The notes: generated by a model from the sequence alone, not told the origin. A stretch of DNA of 37,856 nt from Campylobacteraceae bacterium (GCA_027065045.1 JAMOOX010000097.1:1-37856); one strand, 5' to 3'. Positions 16,171-26,295 are shown, counted from the first letter of the stretch. Translations and numbers: made by a program.

Positions 16171-19100
16171 CTACCAATTTGGTGGAGTTAAACCACCACC
16201 ATTACTAGTATTAAAATCAGTATGTGTTACTGAAGTATTTACAGCCCATATACTTAAATCTTGTGAAAAATTATTTGTCCCATAAAACATTCTATTCATA
16301 TTGGTTACATTTTGAACATCCCAAGATGAAATATCTGTATCAAAACTATCTGCTTCTTCAAACATTCCCTCCATATTTGTAATAGTAGATACATTCCAAC
16401 TATCAATATTTTGATTAAAATTTGTATTAGCAAACATATAACTCATATCTGTAACATTAGATAAATTTGGTCTATCTTTAATTATACTATTCATATTTAT
16501 ACAGCCATTAAATGAGTTACTCATATCTTGCCACTCAATTGTACCCCATTGTTCAATTGATATAAGTTTTTTAACATCATTTGCGTCCATATTATTTCCC
16601 AAGAACTTTGGAAAATCTCCTTTGATTTTTATAGTATAATCACCAATTGTACCATATGTATGTACAATATCTGATGTTAAATTAATATTTGAACTATTAT
16701 CTCCCCAATCAATTGAAAAATTATAGTCAGTTCTTGTATCATCTATATTGATTTTAATTTGATAATCAGTAGAATTTCCTAGATTATCAGTTCTCCAAGT
16801 TGTAATAAATGGTTGATATGTATCTACTGATTGTATAATAGTTGAAGATGCTATATTGAAGTTACCTGAACTATCTTTTGTTACATTTTCATCTATTTTT
16901 ACAATTATGGGTTGGTTTGAATTAAATGGTGCTTGTAGAGTTAATGTATAAAAAGACCCACTACCATTAAAGTTACGACTATTGATATTATCACCTGATA
17001 TATTAATATCACTTAAATTAAAATCTACTACATCTTCTGAAAAATCAAAGTTATATGTAATCTCTTCTATTTTCCATCTAGTACCACTAAGATATGCTAC
17101 AGTATCTAAAGCTAAATCATGATTACTTGAAATAATAACAGTTGGTCTAGTAGTATCTGCACCATCGACTGCTATAATTACACTTGATGGTAATCCCTCT
17201 CCTGAGTTATTAGTAAATGTTACTTCTAAATTATATTCATCATCTGCAAATATATTTTCTGAATGAGCTATAGTAATTTCACCACCTAATGTAATATTGA
17301 AATTTTCACTACCAATACCTGATAGATTTACATCACTAATAGCACTATCTTTTTCATCTACTACAACTGTACCAACAACTGTTCCATTTATATCACTATC
17401 TTTAATCCTTTCAAAGAAGCTATCTGCTGTTGGTCTATCCTCTTCTACATTAGTAATATTAATAGTAACATTTGATGGAATGGAACTACCTGATATAGTT
17501 ATGGCTGTAGCTTGTAAAGTATAGTTTTGATTAGTTTCAAAATCTGGTGGAATAACTATGTATATACTACCATTTGTTTCTACTTTAAAGTGTTCTGCAT
17601 CAGTGCCTGAGAGATTAATGCTTGTAATATTTCTATCTCCTTGGCTATTAATAACAATATTACCTATATTTGTACCTTTAGCAGTATTTTCTATTACAGT
17701 AGTAGTAAATGTAGATAGAGTAGCTACTACATCGGGTACATCTTCTATATTAATAACTACAGATTTAGATATAGAATCTCCTGCATCATTTGTTGCTACT
17801 GCTACTAATGAGTATGATGTTATTGTCTCATAGTTTAGGGCTAAAGCTACAGTTATTGTACCATCTATAGCTACACTAAAATATTGTGCATTCCCACCTG
17901 ATAGATTAATGGCTGTAATAGGTCTATCACCATTTGTTATAATATTTATATTTCCCACAACTGAACCTATAGTTAAACTCTCTTTGATAGTCGTAGAAAA
18001 ATTATCTATAATAGGCATAATATCAGGAATATCAGTTATAGTAATAGTAACACTTTTAGAGAGACTTATTCCTGCATCATTAGTAGCTACTGCTATAAGA
18101 TTAAACTTATTTTGTGTCTCATAATCTGGTGATTTTGCTATTGTTATTTGACCATTTGTAGCTACTGTAAAATATTCAGCACCCACTCCTGTAAGAGAAA
18201 TTTTACTAATTTCACTATCTCCTTTTACTATAATTGGAATATTTCCAGAAATTATTGTACCTACAGGAATATTTTCATCTATTGTTGGAGAAAAATTATC
18301 TATAATTGGGATAACATCTGCTACTGGTAGAACAGTAATACTTATATCTACAATATTAGAAGCACCTGCTGTATTTGTGGCAACTGCTTTTAGAGTATAT
18401 GTCTTTATAAATTCATCTTTTTCATAATCTGGTGGATTTACTACTGTTATAATACCTTTTGTATCTACAATAAAATCCTCTTTACCATCACCTGTAAGAG
18501 TAATACTATTAATAGGACTATCTCCAACATCTCTAATATTAATAATTCCAACAATTGTATTTGCTTGGCTATTTTCTACAATATTTGCATTTACTGATTC
18601 AATTAATGGCACTTTATTTGCTATATCTTCTAGCGTAATAGTAATATCAGTAGGAGTGCTTGTGCCTCCAGCATTTGTAGCAATAGCTTTTAGGCTATAT
18701 ACCCTTTGTACTTGTGTATCTAATGGTGGTGTGATTGAAAATACTGAAATTCTACCTTTGTTATCTACACTAAAGTGTTCTGCACCAATTCCTGATAGGT
18801 TAATGGTTGATATTGGGCTATCTCCCTCGCTTGTGATATTAATTGTACCAACTACACTATTAAGTGCTATATTTTCACGGATATTTGCACTAAAACTATT
18901 GATAGTTGGTGCTACATCAGGAATATCTGTAATAGCTATTGTAATACCTTGTGATGTACTATCTCCTGCACTATTAGTAGCTACAGCTGTTAGTACATAT
19001 TGATATTTCTTTTCATAATCTGGAGGATTTACAATATAAATATTACCTTGTGTATCAACTCTAAAATCTTCTGCGCCATCTCCTGAGAGGCTAATGGTTG

Positions 19101-20211
19101 ATATTGGGCTATCTCCAATAGTTGATATATTAATCTTATCAATAATATTATCTTTAGGGGTATTTTCTATCACTTTGACTGAAACATTATTTATAATGGG
19201 TGTTACATCTGCACTATCTACTACGCTTATAGTAATATTTTGTGGTATGCTATCTCCTGCACTATTTGTAGCTATTGCTGTAAGATTATATATATTTTTA
19301 CTCTCATAATCTATATTTGGATTTTTTCCTAAAGTTACTAATCCATATTTGCTATCTATAGTAAAGTTCTCACTACCATCTCCACTGAGAGTCATATTTG
19401 TAATTGGTGTATCACCACTATAAACTATAGTTACTGTACCTATAATAGATGAACCCTCTTGTGAATTTTCTAAGACACTTCCATTAAAGCCCCGAATTAC
19501 TGGTACTAATTCACCTTTATCACTTAAATTAATAGTTACAGTAGCTGGTTTACTATCTCCTGATATATTAGTAGCCGTTACTAGAAGATTATAACTTTTA
19601 AGCTTTTCATAATCTAATATAGCACTACTAGATACTTTAATTGTACCCTCTTTATCAACTGTAAATGAACTACTATTATCACCACTTAAGGTCATAGATG
19701 TAATAGGAGAATCTCCTTGGCTTATTATTGCTACTTTACCTACTAGAGTATCACTTGGTGAGTTCTCTTCTATTGTGGCTGTGAAGTTTTCTAATGATGC
19801 CACCTCTTCAGGTATATTTACTACTTCAATAGTTACAACAGTTGCTTTGCTATTACCCTCAATATCTGTAATAGTAAGTGCAAGATTATAAGTATTTCTA
19901 GTCTCATAATCTATTTTGGCATCTCTATTTAATATTAATAATCCACTCTTATCAATTAAAAAATTTTCGCTACCATCACCACTTAATATAATATCTTTCA
20001 TTTCAAATATAACTAAATTTGATAAATCTACTCTACCAATAGTTGTACCAAATGAAGCATTCTCATCTATTTTACCCGAAAAAGAGTTTAATATTTCAGG
20101 TTCTACAGGAGTAATTAGGGCTGTATCTGATGAACTCCCTCCAGTTTCACCACAACTATTTAATAGTAAAAAAATAGTTGTAATAAATAATATAATTAAT
20201 TTCTTTTTCAT
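16171..20211 (-). CDS. Giant cadherin-like / BspA-repeat surface lipoprotein
   Basis: A 1346-residue predicted surface or periplasmic adhesin. The N-terminus is a lipoprotein signal ending LLNSC (Cys20). About ten cadherin-like repeats of roughly 95 residues follow (to about residue 960), each with an E-N-x-x-x-G/T-x-x-V/I-G opening (for example IDENASFGTTIG, IEENSPSDTLVG), a central DSPITxMTLSGD-like strand and an xxDYExxxxYNLxAxATN close. Next come an Ig-like domain starting TTRPTVIISS, a PKD-like segment with IDWGDNSS and HTYGTIGDYTIKI, and BspA/DUF285 repeats (SNVTDMSYMFANT, ISSWDVQNVTNMNRMF). It sits between a beta-barrel gene and the terminator gene of the CIS operon. It probably mediates contact with other cells; calcium binding is possible but unproven. 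Confidence 0.8.
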   Translation of the reverse strand: MKKKLIILFITTIFLLLNSCGETGGSSSDTALITPVEPEILNSFSGKIDENASFGTTIGRVDLSNLVIFEMKDIILSGDGSENFLIDKSGLLILNRDAKIDYETRNTYNLALTITDIEGNSKATVVTIEVVNIPEEVASLENFTATIEENSPSDTLVGKVAIISQGDSPITSMTLSGDNSSSFTVDKEGTIKVSSSAILDYEKLKSYNLLVTATNISGDSKPATVTINLSDKGELVPVIRGFNGSVLENSQEGSSIIGTVTIVYSGDTPITNMTLSGDGSENFTIDSKYGLVTLGKNPNIDYESKNIYNLTAIATNSAGDSIPQNITISVVDSADVTPIINNVSVKVIENTPKDNIIDKINISTIGDSPISTISLSGDGAEDFRVDTQGNIYIVNPPDYEKKYQYVLTAVATNSAGDSTSQGITIAITDIPDVAPTINSFSANIRENIALNSVVGTINITSEGDSPISTINLSGIGAEHFSVDNKGRISVFSITPPLDTQVQRVYSLKAIATNAGGTSTPTDITITLEDIANKVPLIESVNANIVENSQANTIVGIINIRDVGDSPINSITLTGDGKEDFIVDTKGIITVVNPPDYEKDEFIKTYTLKAVATNTAGASNIVDISITVLPVADVIPIIDNFSPTIDENIPVGTIISGNIPIIVKGDSEISKISLTGVGAEYFTVATNGQITIAKSPDYETQNKFNLIAVATNDAGISLSKSVTITITDIPDIMPIIDNFSTTIKESLTIGSVVGNINIITNGDRPITAINLSGGNAQYFSVAIDGTITVALALNYETITSYSLVAVATNDAGDSISKSVVINIEDVPDVVATLSTFTTTVIENTAKGTNIGNIVINSQGDRNITSINLSGTDAEHFKVETNGSIYIVIPPDFETNQNYTLQATAITISGSSIPSNVTINITNVEEDRPTADSFFERIKDSDINGTVVGTVVVDEKDSAISDVNLSGIGSENFNITLGGEITIAHSENIFADDEYNLEVTFTNNSGEGLPSSVIIAVDGADTTRPTVIISSNHDLALDTVAYLSGTRWKIEEITYNFDFSEDVVDFNLSDINISGDNINSRNFNGSGSFYTLTLQAPFNSNQPIIVKIDENVTKDSSGNFNIASSTIIQSVDTYQPFITTWRTDNLGNSTDYQIKINIDDTRTDYNFSIDWGDNSSNINLTSDIVHTYGTIGDYTIKIKGDFPKFLGNNMDANDVKKLISIEQWGTIEWQDMSNSFNGCINMNSIIKDRPNLSNVTDMSYMFANTNFNQNIDSWNVSTITNMEGMFEEADSFDTDISSWDVQNVTNMNRMFYGTNNFSQDLSIWAVNTSVTHTDFNTSNGGGLTPPNW

Positions 20212-20220
20212 AGTATCCTC

Positions 20221-20850
20221 CTAGAACCAATATGTAAAGCCAACGGTCAAAATATCTGATGTCATATCAGAATTTGTCGCTAATCCATCAAAACCTGTAT
20301 CGTCATATAGTATAACATAATCTGCAAATAGGTTGATTTTATCATATAATCTATATGACATTCCTCCACCAAATTGAACACTCTTTACACTTCTAGCTAT
20401 ATCACCCTCGGGGACATTTGTAATCTCTACTTGTCCATATCCTATTAAACCATAAACAGATATATCACCCAATGGATAAATTCCTTTTATATATGCACCA
20501 ATATTTGTAAAGTTTGTTGGATAATCTTCATTATCTTTATTTATTGTATTTCCACTATCATAATCAACTGCACCTACATCTGCTGAATATCTAATTTCTA
20601 GTGCCATATAATCACCATATTGATAACCTACAACTATATTTTTGCCAAATGTTGTAAATTCCTCTTGTGTACCACTATTACTTAGAATTTGATATGATAC
20701 ACCCCCACCTACATAAAAATGCCCTTTTTGTAAATCTACAGATATTGTATCCATTTTGGCTCTTGCATCTGCTATAATACTGCTCTCTCCATAGAGTAGG
20801 CTACTACATAAAACTAATGCTGTTGTTAATACTTTAACCTCTTTTTTCAT
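20221..20850 (-). CDS. Outer-membrane beta-barrel protein (OmpA-like eight-strand type)
   Basis: A 209-residue exported protein with signal peptide MKKEVKVLTTALVLCSSLLYG, a short linker, then alternating amphipathic strands: GHFYVGGGVSYQI, IVVGYQYGDYMALEIRYSADVG, NIGAYIKGIYPLGDISVYGLIGYGQVEI, VQFGGGMSYRLYDKINLFADYVILYD, and the end ILTVGFTYWF. The final aromatic residue is the usual barrel-assembly signal. It has no peptidoglycan-binding OmpA C-domain. It lies ten bases before the giant lipoprotein gene and 23 bases after the four-domain sensor gene. It may be the outer-membrane partner of the envelope module. Confidence 0.8.
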   Translation of the reverse strand: MKKEVKVLTTALVLCSSLLYGESSIIADARAKMDTISVDLQKGHFYVGGGVSYQILSNSGTQEEFTTFGKNIVVGYQYGDYMALEIRYSADVGAVDYDSGNTINKDNEDYPTNFTNIGAYIKGIYPLGDISVYGLIGYGQVEITNVPEGDIARSVKSVQFGGGMSYRLYDKINLFADYVILYDDTGFDGLATNSDMTSDILTVGFTYWF

Positions 20851-20873
20851 AAAACTCTCCTTTTTGATATAAT

Positions 20874-23432
20874 TTATTTTTCGTTACTAAAAAAGTTGCT
20901 AAGATGATTTGATTGAATCTCTTGCATTCTTCCATTTTTATATAATTTAGATATACCACTATTTAATTTACCTATAATCTCATCTACTCTAGGATTACTA
21001 CTATGGACGATTAGATTCATCTCTAGTAGGGTTGATATTGTCTCTATTGATGATATTATATCTCCTATTCTCATTTCAGATATAATAGCAGAACCTGAAA
21101 ATTTATCTACTGCTACAAAATCTACTCTATTTTCAACAAGTAGAGTAAAACAATCTTTTTTGTTACTTGGTCTAATAAGTTTAATGGTTTTGCCATCAAT
21201 TAAACCTTGATTTGTCAAATCAAATGTATATATACCCTTTGGACGACATATTTTACTATTATATACATCTTTTGGAGATAGAGGATTTATCTTATTATCA
21301 TTTCTCTTATATAAGGTACTAATTGTCTCAAAAATTGGTTTAGAGAATTTGAATTTACATCTTCTTTGTGCATCTTTGCTTAGGTTTGTCTTATTACAAT
21401 CTGGCTTGTACCATGCTATACCTACATCTGCCTTGCCACTCTCTAGCATATCAAAATGAGTAGAGAAATCTTTGTTCCAAAATATCTTATAGTCATTATC
21501 TCCATTTATTTCAAAAATCTCTTGGACTATATGATTTGCCATACCTCCATAGGGTAGGGTAGGGCTAAGGAATGGTTTAAAATCTGTTCCTGATAGTAGT
21601 TTAATTCCATTGGCACTTACATTTTTATTAAACTCTTTATCCTCTTTTTTAAACTTAAATTGTCTAATTTGTGGTATTGTTAGTTGAGATTTAATATATA
21701 TATTAGATGGATTTTTACCAATAGTATCTCTATTAGCATAGTATATAATATCCCATCTCTTAGAGTTTTTATAGAATTTATAAGCTATTGATGCTAAGGT
21801 ATCACCTTTTTTTACTATATACTTCTTGTTATTCTCTACAATAGAGGCTTTATCATATACTACTCTAAATCCATTATTAAAACGAATTATTGTATCAATA
21901 TTTCTCATACGATTTTTGCTTCTTGTATTGGTAGCTAGATTTAAGAAACTACCACCTCTTAATACTCTAAAGTCTTTATCTTTTTTATTGTCTTTGTAAT
22001 TATTACTATAGTAGCTACTACACCACTCCCATAAATTACCTCTCATATCATATAAACCCCATTTATTTGGTTTTTTAAGGGCTACTTGATGGGTATGATT
22101 ATTAGAGTTTTTAGCAAACCATGCTACATCTTCAATATTGCTACTATCACTATTAGAGGCATACTCCCACTCTATTTCACTAGGTAATCTATAATTATTT
22201 CTACCCTCTAAAAAGTTTAATTTTTCTATAAATTGAATAGCATCTCTATAGCTTATATTATCTACTGGGTATAGAGAGCTATTTTGGTGTAATCTATCAC
22301 TTTTAAAGTATGATGGATTACCACTCATAAGTCTATTCCATTGTGCTTGTGTTACTTCAGTAGTCTGTATATAAAATGAATTTACTCTTTTATCTGTTTT
22401 GGGTTGTTCGTTTTTGGGTAGAGTTTTATCACTACTTCCCATCTCAAATGAACCACTAGGAAGCTTTTTAAATCTCATACCAATTGTATTTATAAACTCT
22501 CCTAGTCTATCCATATTTCTAAAAATTGACTCTTTGGCTACACTATGTAGCGACCACTTAACTCTCTTGTAGTAGTATGGATAAATAATCTTCCAATAGC
22601 TATCACCATCCTCTCTTATATTATCCATATTTCTTGATATGGCATCAATTAAATTAGATATATTTTGTACATAATAGTTAAATCTTTTTATGATTTTACT
22701 TTTTTGATAATTATATGATATTAGCATAGTAGTTAAGCTATTTGTCTCTACCTCTTTGTTTAGCCATGAGTAGTGAGATGGATTAATATATGATACTTTA
22801 TAATCACTGCCTAATGTTGGAGATATAAGAGTAAGCTTTTTGCCATCTTTATCACTGATTTTAGATAGTGTTGATGATGGTTTAGACTCTATTAAAATTA
22901 CGGCATCTATATTTTTATCAATTAATTTTTTGATAGCATTTTTAGATTTATAATGACTCTCTATCCAATCTATGCGATGTTTATGTTTAAGTAATCTTCC
23001 TATGGTAGAGAAACTATTTTTGCCAATATCAATATTTACTTTTTTATTTTTTAGGTCTTGAATAGTTTTAATATTAGAATTAGCCCTTACTATAATATAA
23101 ATATCCTCATCATATAGAGGTAAAATCATTTTGATATTTTTTTCAAATCCATCTACTCTCTCTATATCTCTTTTATAAAGTAGTACATCATAAGGAACTA
23201 TTGCAAATTGAGCTTTTGGGTCTGTGAGGACTTTATCTATTATTTGTAAATGAGTACCATAATAGATATTTATATTCATACTTCGTTCTGTAATTTTTTT
23301 AATATCTTTTGCTATATTATAATCAATATCATTTTCTACTAATAGATGAATTGTAGTATCTTTATTAAAAACTTCACCATATAATATATGAGTAAAAAGA
23401 ATTAAAAGTATAAGTTGTTTTATTAGTTTCAT
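20874..23432 (-). CDS. Four-domain periplasmic protein: TAXI + FGE-like + LysM + SBP_bac_3
   Basis: The start is set at ATG 23432, preceded by AAGGAAA and opening a signal peptide (MKLIKQLILLILFTHILYG). A longer frame back to 23504 overlaps the PAAR gene and adds non-signal sequence. In the 852-residue form the order is: TAXI/PhnD-type binding domain (about 26-240; IYIIVRANSNIKTIQDLKNK); linker; FGE/sulfatase-modifying-factor-like domain (317-527; YRLPSEIEWEYAS, GNLWEW, LRGGSF, FNNGFRVV); LysM (537-588; YIVKKGDTLASIAYKFY); and a family-3 binding domain (608-838; GTDFKPF, MLESGKADVGIAW, LVENRVDFVAVD). The FGE-like domain lacks the active-site cysteine pair. It would sit in the periplasm, held to peptidoglycan by LysM, with two ligand pockets. 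A sensor or assembly regulator is my inference. Confidence 0.85.
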   Translation of the reverse strand: MKLIKQLILLILFTHILYGEVFNKDTTIHLLVENDIDYNIAKDIKKITERSMNINIYYGTHLQIIDKVLTDPKAQFAIVPYDVLLYKRDIERVDGFEKNIKMILPLYDEDIYIIVRANSNIKTIQDLKNKKVNIDIGKNSFSTIGRLLKHKHRIDWIESHYKSKNAIKKLIDKNIDAVILIESKPSSTLSKISDKDGKKLTLISPTLGSDYKVSYINPSHYSWLNKEVETNSLTTMLISYNYQKSKIIKRFNYYVQNISNLIDAISRNMDNIREDGDSYWKIIYPYYYKRVKWSLHSVAKESIFRNMDRLGEFINTIGMRFKKLPSGSFEMGSSDKTLPKNEQPKTDKRVNSFYIQTTEVTQAQWNRLMSGNPSYFKSDRLHQNSSLYPVDNISYRDAIQFIEKLNFLEGRNNYRLPSEIEWEYASNSDSSNIEDVAWFAKNSNNHTHQVALKKPNKWGLYDMRGNLWEWCSSYYSNNYKDNKKDKDFRVLRGGSFLNLATNTRSKNRMRNIDTIIRFNNGFRVVYDKASIVENNKKYIVKKGDTLASIAYKFYKNSKRWDIIYYANRDTIGKNPSNIYIKSQLTIPQIRQFKFKKEDKEFNKNVSANGIKLLSGTDFKPFLSPTLPYGGMANHIVQEIFEINGDNDYKIFWNKDFSTHFDMLESGKADVGIAWYKPDCNKTNLSKDAQRRCKFKFSKPIFETISTLYKRNDNKINPLSPKDVYNSKICRPKGIYTFDLTNQGLIDGKTIKLIRPSNKKDCFTLLVENRVDFVAVDKFSGSAIISEMRIGDIISSIETISTLLEMNLIVHSSNPRVDEIIGKLNSGISKLYKNGRMQEIQSNHLSNFFSNEK

Positions 23433-23443
23433 TATATTTTCCT

Positions 23444-23812
23444 TTATACCATTACTTTGACTTGACCTGCAAATGAGATAGATATTACACCTGCCCACAT
23501 ACACATAAGTTTAGAACTATCATTAACTGATGGCATATTTTTGACTAATACCATAGGATTAGCAGGTGTCCATGGTGCAACTGTATTTGGAATACAAGGG
23601 ACAGGAGAACCTAATGCTGCAATTACAGCAGGATTAGCAGGCGATGTACACATTCCAAATGGTGGGATATTAACCATAGGTTTATTATCCATAATATTTG
23701 CCATTGGCTTTTCTGTACACATTATCATCTTGTCTGGTAAGATATTTAAGTTACTTGGAGCAACTCCAAATGAACACATCATCATCCCTCCAGTACATAA
23801 AGAAAATCCCAT
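23444..23812 (-). CDS. PAAR-like spike-tip protein, DUF4280
   Basis: DUF4280 proteins are PAAR-like tips that cap the spike in eCIS and some type VI systems. The 122-residue protein matches almost throughout: CTGGMMMCSFGVAPSNLNIL (6-25), PMANIMDNKPMVNIPPFGMC (37-56), a mid cysteine in SPVPCIPNTVAPW, and KLMCMWAGVISI at the end. Cysteines at 6, 13, 32, 55, 73 and 104 could bind metal. An AGGAGG lies a few bases before the ATG, the strongest ribosome site in the region, fitting a structural part. It is far from the spike gene, amid the envelope module. Confidence 0.9.
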   Translation of the reverse strand: MGFSLCTGGMMMCSFGVAPSNLNILPDKMIMCTEKPMANIMDNKPMVNIPPFGMCTSPANPAVIAALGSPVPCIPNTVAPWTPANPMVLVKNMPSVNDSSKLMCMWAGVISISFAGQVKVMV

Positions 23813-23821
23813 TTACTCCTC

Positions 23822-24442
23822 CTAAAGTGCTACTAGAAGCATCAATAATGCCCCTATTAATATAGGTGAAATACTACTACTAGCATTACCACCATAATCA
23901 GACCTAATCTCTTTGGATATATCTTTTATCCCAGCATCTCTTTTATCTACAATATTTACTAATACACCTATTCTATTGGCTTTTTTGACTTTATTAATAG
24001 TAAAGTTATCACTAAATCCAACTACACTTGATGGTGCTTTGGCAAACTCTGTATTTATGATAAAATGACTTTTATCTTTGGTTTGATTTTGGGCTAATAT
24101 TAACATACCTCTCTTCTCTACCATCAACTCTCTACTAGAGAATACTTTATGAAGTTTATTACTATATACAATTGTATAATATATCTTATTAGTAGATGAT
24201 ATAGGTGCAGGAATTACAGCTCTACACATTGATTTTTTACATTTCATTGATGAGAATACTTCATATTTTGCACTCTTTTGAGATTTGAAATATACTCTAG
24301 CACTCTCTATAAAATTTTTATCTTCAATAGTTGCATCAATATTTATTCTATAATTTGGTGCATAAAAATCTTTTGGAATAGATTTGATACTTGCTACTAA
24401 TGGATAGAGTAGTACAGCTAATATTATTATATATTTTTTCAT
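23822..24442 (-). CDS. Exported protein with C-terminal membrane segment, unknown function
   Basis: I do not recognise a family. The 206-residue protein has signal peptide MKKYIIILAVLLYPLVAS, a beta-rich domain with two cysteines close together (KCKKSMC, about residues 68-73) that could form a disulfide, and a final hydrophobic stretch SPILIGALLMLLVAL preceded by a Gly/Ser-rich linker. That tail could anchor it in the inner membrane or be a sorting tail. Its ATG overlaps the stop codon of the preceding coiled-coil gene by one base, so the two are translationally coupled. It lies nine bases before the PAAR-like gene. Confidence 0.7.
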   Translation of the reverse strand: MKKYIIILAVLLYPLVASIKSIPKDFYAPNYRINIDATIEDKNFIESARVYFKSQKSAKYEVFSSMKCKKSMCRAVIPAPISSTNKIYYTIVYSNKLHKVFSSRELMVEKRGMLILAQNQTKDKSHFIINTEFAKAPSSVVGFSDNFTINKVKKANRIGVLVNIVDKRDAGIKDISKEIRSDYGGNASSSISPILIGALLMLLVAL

Positions 24443-26295
24443 TATTTATACTCCTTGAGTAATAATTTTTCTTTAACTTTAGATTTACCTATAAACTCAT
24501 AGTTATCTAATAGTTCATATTTTATATCTTCTGTTTTGCTAAGTATATAAAATAGATTTTTATCTAATTTATTAGATTTTTCTATCTCTTCTTGGATATT
24601 ATTTTTTGTTTTGTTTGAAATATCTTTGATGGTACTAAATGATGATACCCTAGATTTAGAATCACTAGTTAATTTATATACCTTATCTTCTATTAAAAAT
24701 AGACTATATCTAATATCTTTGATTAGTTCATCTATTAAAAGTTTTAGAAGTTCTCTTATTTTGCTAGTAGAGGTTGAGGTTAATTTATTGGCTGTTATAT
24801 CTTTGACTTTTGCAATTAGCTCTTTTTGTGTATCTTCATCTCTTACGCTACTATCTTTGACTACACTATTTAGTCTAGATATAAACTCATCTACTCTATC
24901 TTCAAATAGCCCCATATTAAGTTCTGTAATAAGTGATATACTATCTTCATATTTCTTGCTAAATTTATCTAATAAGTTATTGACATATACATTCTCTTTT
25001 CGTATCACTTGAAGACTATTATCAAATGCAAATGCAAATTTATAATCACCCTCTAGTGTATTAGTTATCTCTTTGAGAGATGATAATATATTATTAAGGC
25101 TATATCCATTATTTTCTATATAAAATTCAATAGCTTTAATATTAGTAGAGATTTTAGAAAATAGTTCTAATCTATCTGCTAGACTAAGAGAGTTTAATTC
25201 ACCTAATTTATTAATATCAATTATACTCTCTAATGCTTTGTCTCTATATTTATCCTCTTTTAATGAGGGTCTATAATCATTATCTAAATATTTTTTGATA
25301 CTATTATCTATATTATTGAGCAGTAAATCAACTCTTTTCATCTGATTATTTACACCACTTTTTAGCTCATTTAATTTTGGATTTGATGCTTTTGATATAA
25401 TTTCTTGCTTGAATACTCCATCACAAGTTGGCTTAATTGCCTCATTTATCTCTCCTAATAATATATCATCTCTTGCACTATTATCATTATCATTATCTAT
25501 TTTTGATACTACATCTTTTATCCCACGATTAATATTCTTAGATAAAATTCCTAGCTCATCTAAAGATGTTTTTTGGATATATTTAATTTTATCTTTATCT
25601 CCATTCTCTTTGAGATATATAAAGAAGCTTTTCATCGTACTATCAATATCTTTTATCTGTTTGATAATATAATTAACTAATAAACTAAGTAGTAGTATAG
25701 CTAATATAGATAGTAGTGCTAATATTTGTAAAAATGTAGATAGAGATGTAAATTCATTTATCATACTCTTGTTTTTGATAGTTGCTAAAACTACATATTT
25801 TATATCTTTGAGATTGAAACTCATAGCTACATTTTGCCCATCATATATATCTTGAAAGTTTTTAGCACTATAGCTATCAGATAATATTTTACTATTAGTA
25901 GCTATCTCTCCATATTGTGGATATGATTGAGCTTTAAACTCCTCTTTTGTGGCACTAGATGCTGTAATAATAAATTTATTATCTACTTTAATATAGGATT
26001 TTAGAGATAAAAGTTTTGTACCTATGATAGAAGATGATATCTCTCTTACAATAGCTAAATATGATTGAGGGTCTATAAATTCACCTTGGAGTACTTTTTT
26101 ATGATAATCTAATAGAGATAGAGTTGCTTTTATAAGTGATACCTGAATAATCTCATTTTTCTTATTTTCTATATCTCTATTTTGCATTTTTTGTTCATCT
26201 ATATAGTTATTAAATACAAATATAAGAGCAAATAGGAGATTAATTGCAATAAAAAGTATGATAATTTTATTTTTAATACTAGGTCTTATTATCAT
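24442..26295 (-). CDS. Two-TM Cache/MCP-like transducer with long coiled coil
   Basis: A 617-residue inner-membrane protein laid out like a chemoreceptor. TM1 is at about 10-28, a periplasmic sensor-like domain at 30-185 (Cache-like, with VDNKFIITASSATKEEFKA), TM2 at about 187-211, then a HAMP-like stretch (212-270) and a long helical cytoplasmic region to the end. The conserved receptor tip that contacts CheA/CheW is not present, and no methylation-helix pattern is clear. It is therefore unlikely to act in normal chemotaxis. Four bases of overlap with the FGE-like lipoprotein gene suggest the two work together. It may pass a periplasmic signal to the cytoplasmic CIS or clamp it at the membrane. 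Confidence 0.75.
   Translation of the reverse strand: MIIRPSIKNKIIILFIAINLLFALIFVFNNYIDEQKMQNRDIENKKNEIIQVSLIKATLSLLDYHKKVLQGEFIDPQSYLAIVREISSSIIGTKLLSLKSYIKVDNKFIITASSATKEEFKAQSYPQYGEIATNSKILSDSYSAKNFQDIYDGQNVAMSFNLKDIKYVVLATIKNKSMINEFTSLSTFLQILALLSILAILLLSLLVNYIIKQIKDIDSTMKSFFIYLKENGDKDKIKYIQKTSLDELGILSKNINRGIKDVVSKIDNDNDNSARDDILLGEINEAIKPTCDGVFKQEIISKASNPKLNELKSGVNNQMKRVDLLLNNIDNSIKKYLDNDYRPSLKEDKYRDKALESIIDINKLGELNSLSLADRLELFSKISTNIKAIEFYIENNGYSLNNILSSLKEITNTLEGDYKFAFAFDNSLQVIRKENVYVNNLLDKFSKKYEDSISLITELNMGLFEDRVDEFISRLNSVVKDSSVRDEDTQKELIAKVKDITANKLTSTSTSKIRELLKLLIDELIKDIRYSLFLIEDKVYKLTSDSKSRVSSFSTIKDISNKTKNNIQEEIEKSNKLDKNLFYILSKTEDIKYELLDNYEFIGKSKVKEKLLLKEYK

Noticed and set aside
17297-20224. 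Several + strand open frames inside the giant lipoprotein gene
   Set aside because: They are antisense shadows of the repeated cadherin-like domains, with no ribosome sites or protein character of their own.
23433-23504. Upstream start for the four-domain protein
   Set aside because: It overlaps the end of the PAAR-like gene and gives a non-signal N-terminus; ATG 23432 has a ribosome site and opens a signal peptide.
23541-23825. + strand frame of 94 codons opposite the PAAR-like gene
   Set aside because: The - strand frame matches DUF4280 nearly end to end and has a strong ribosome site; the + frame is its shadow.
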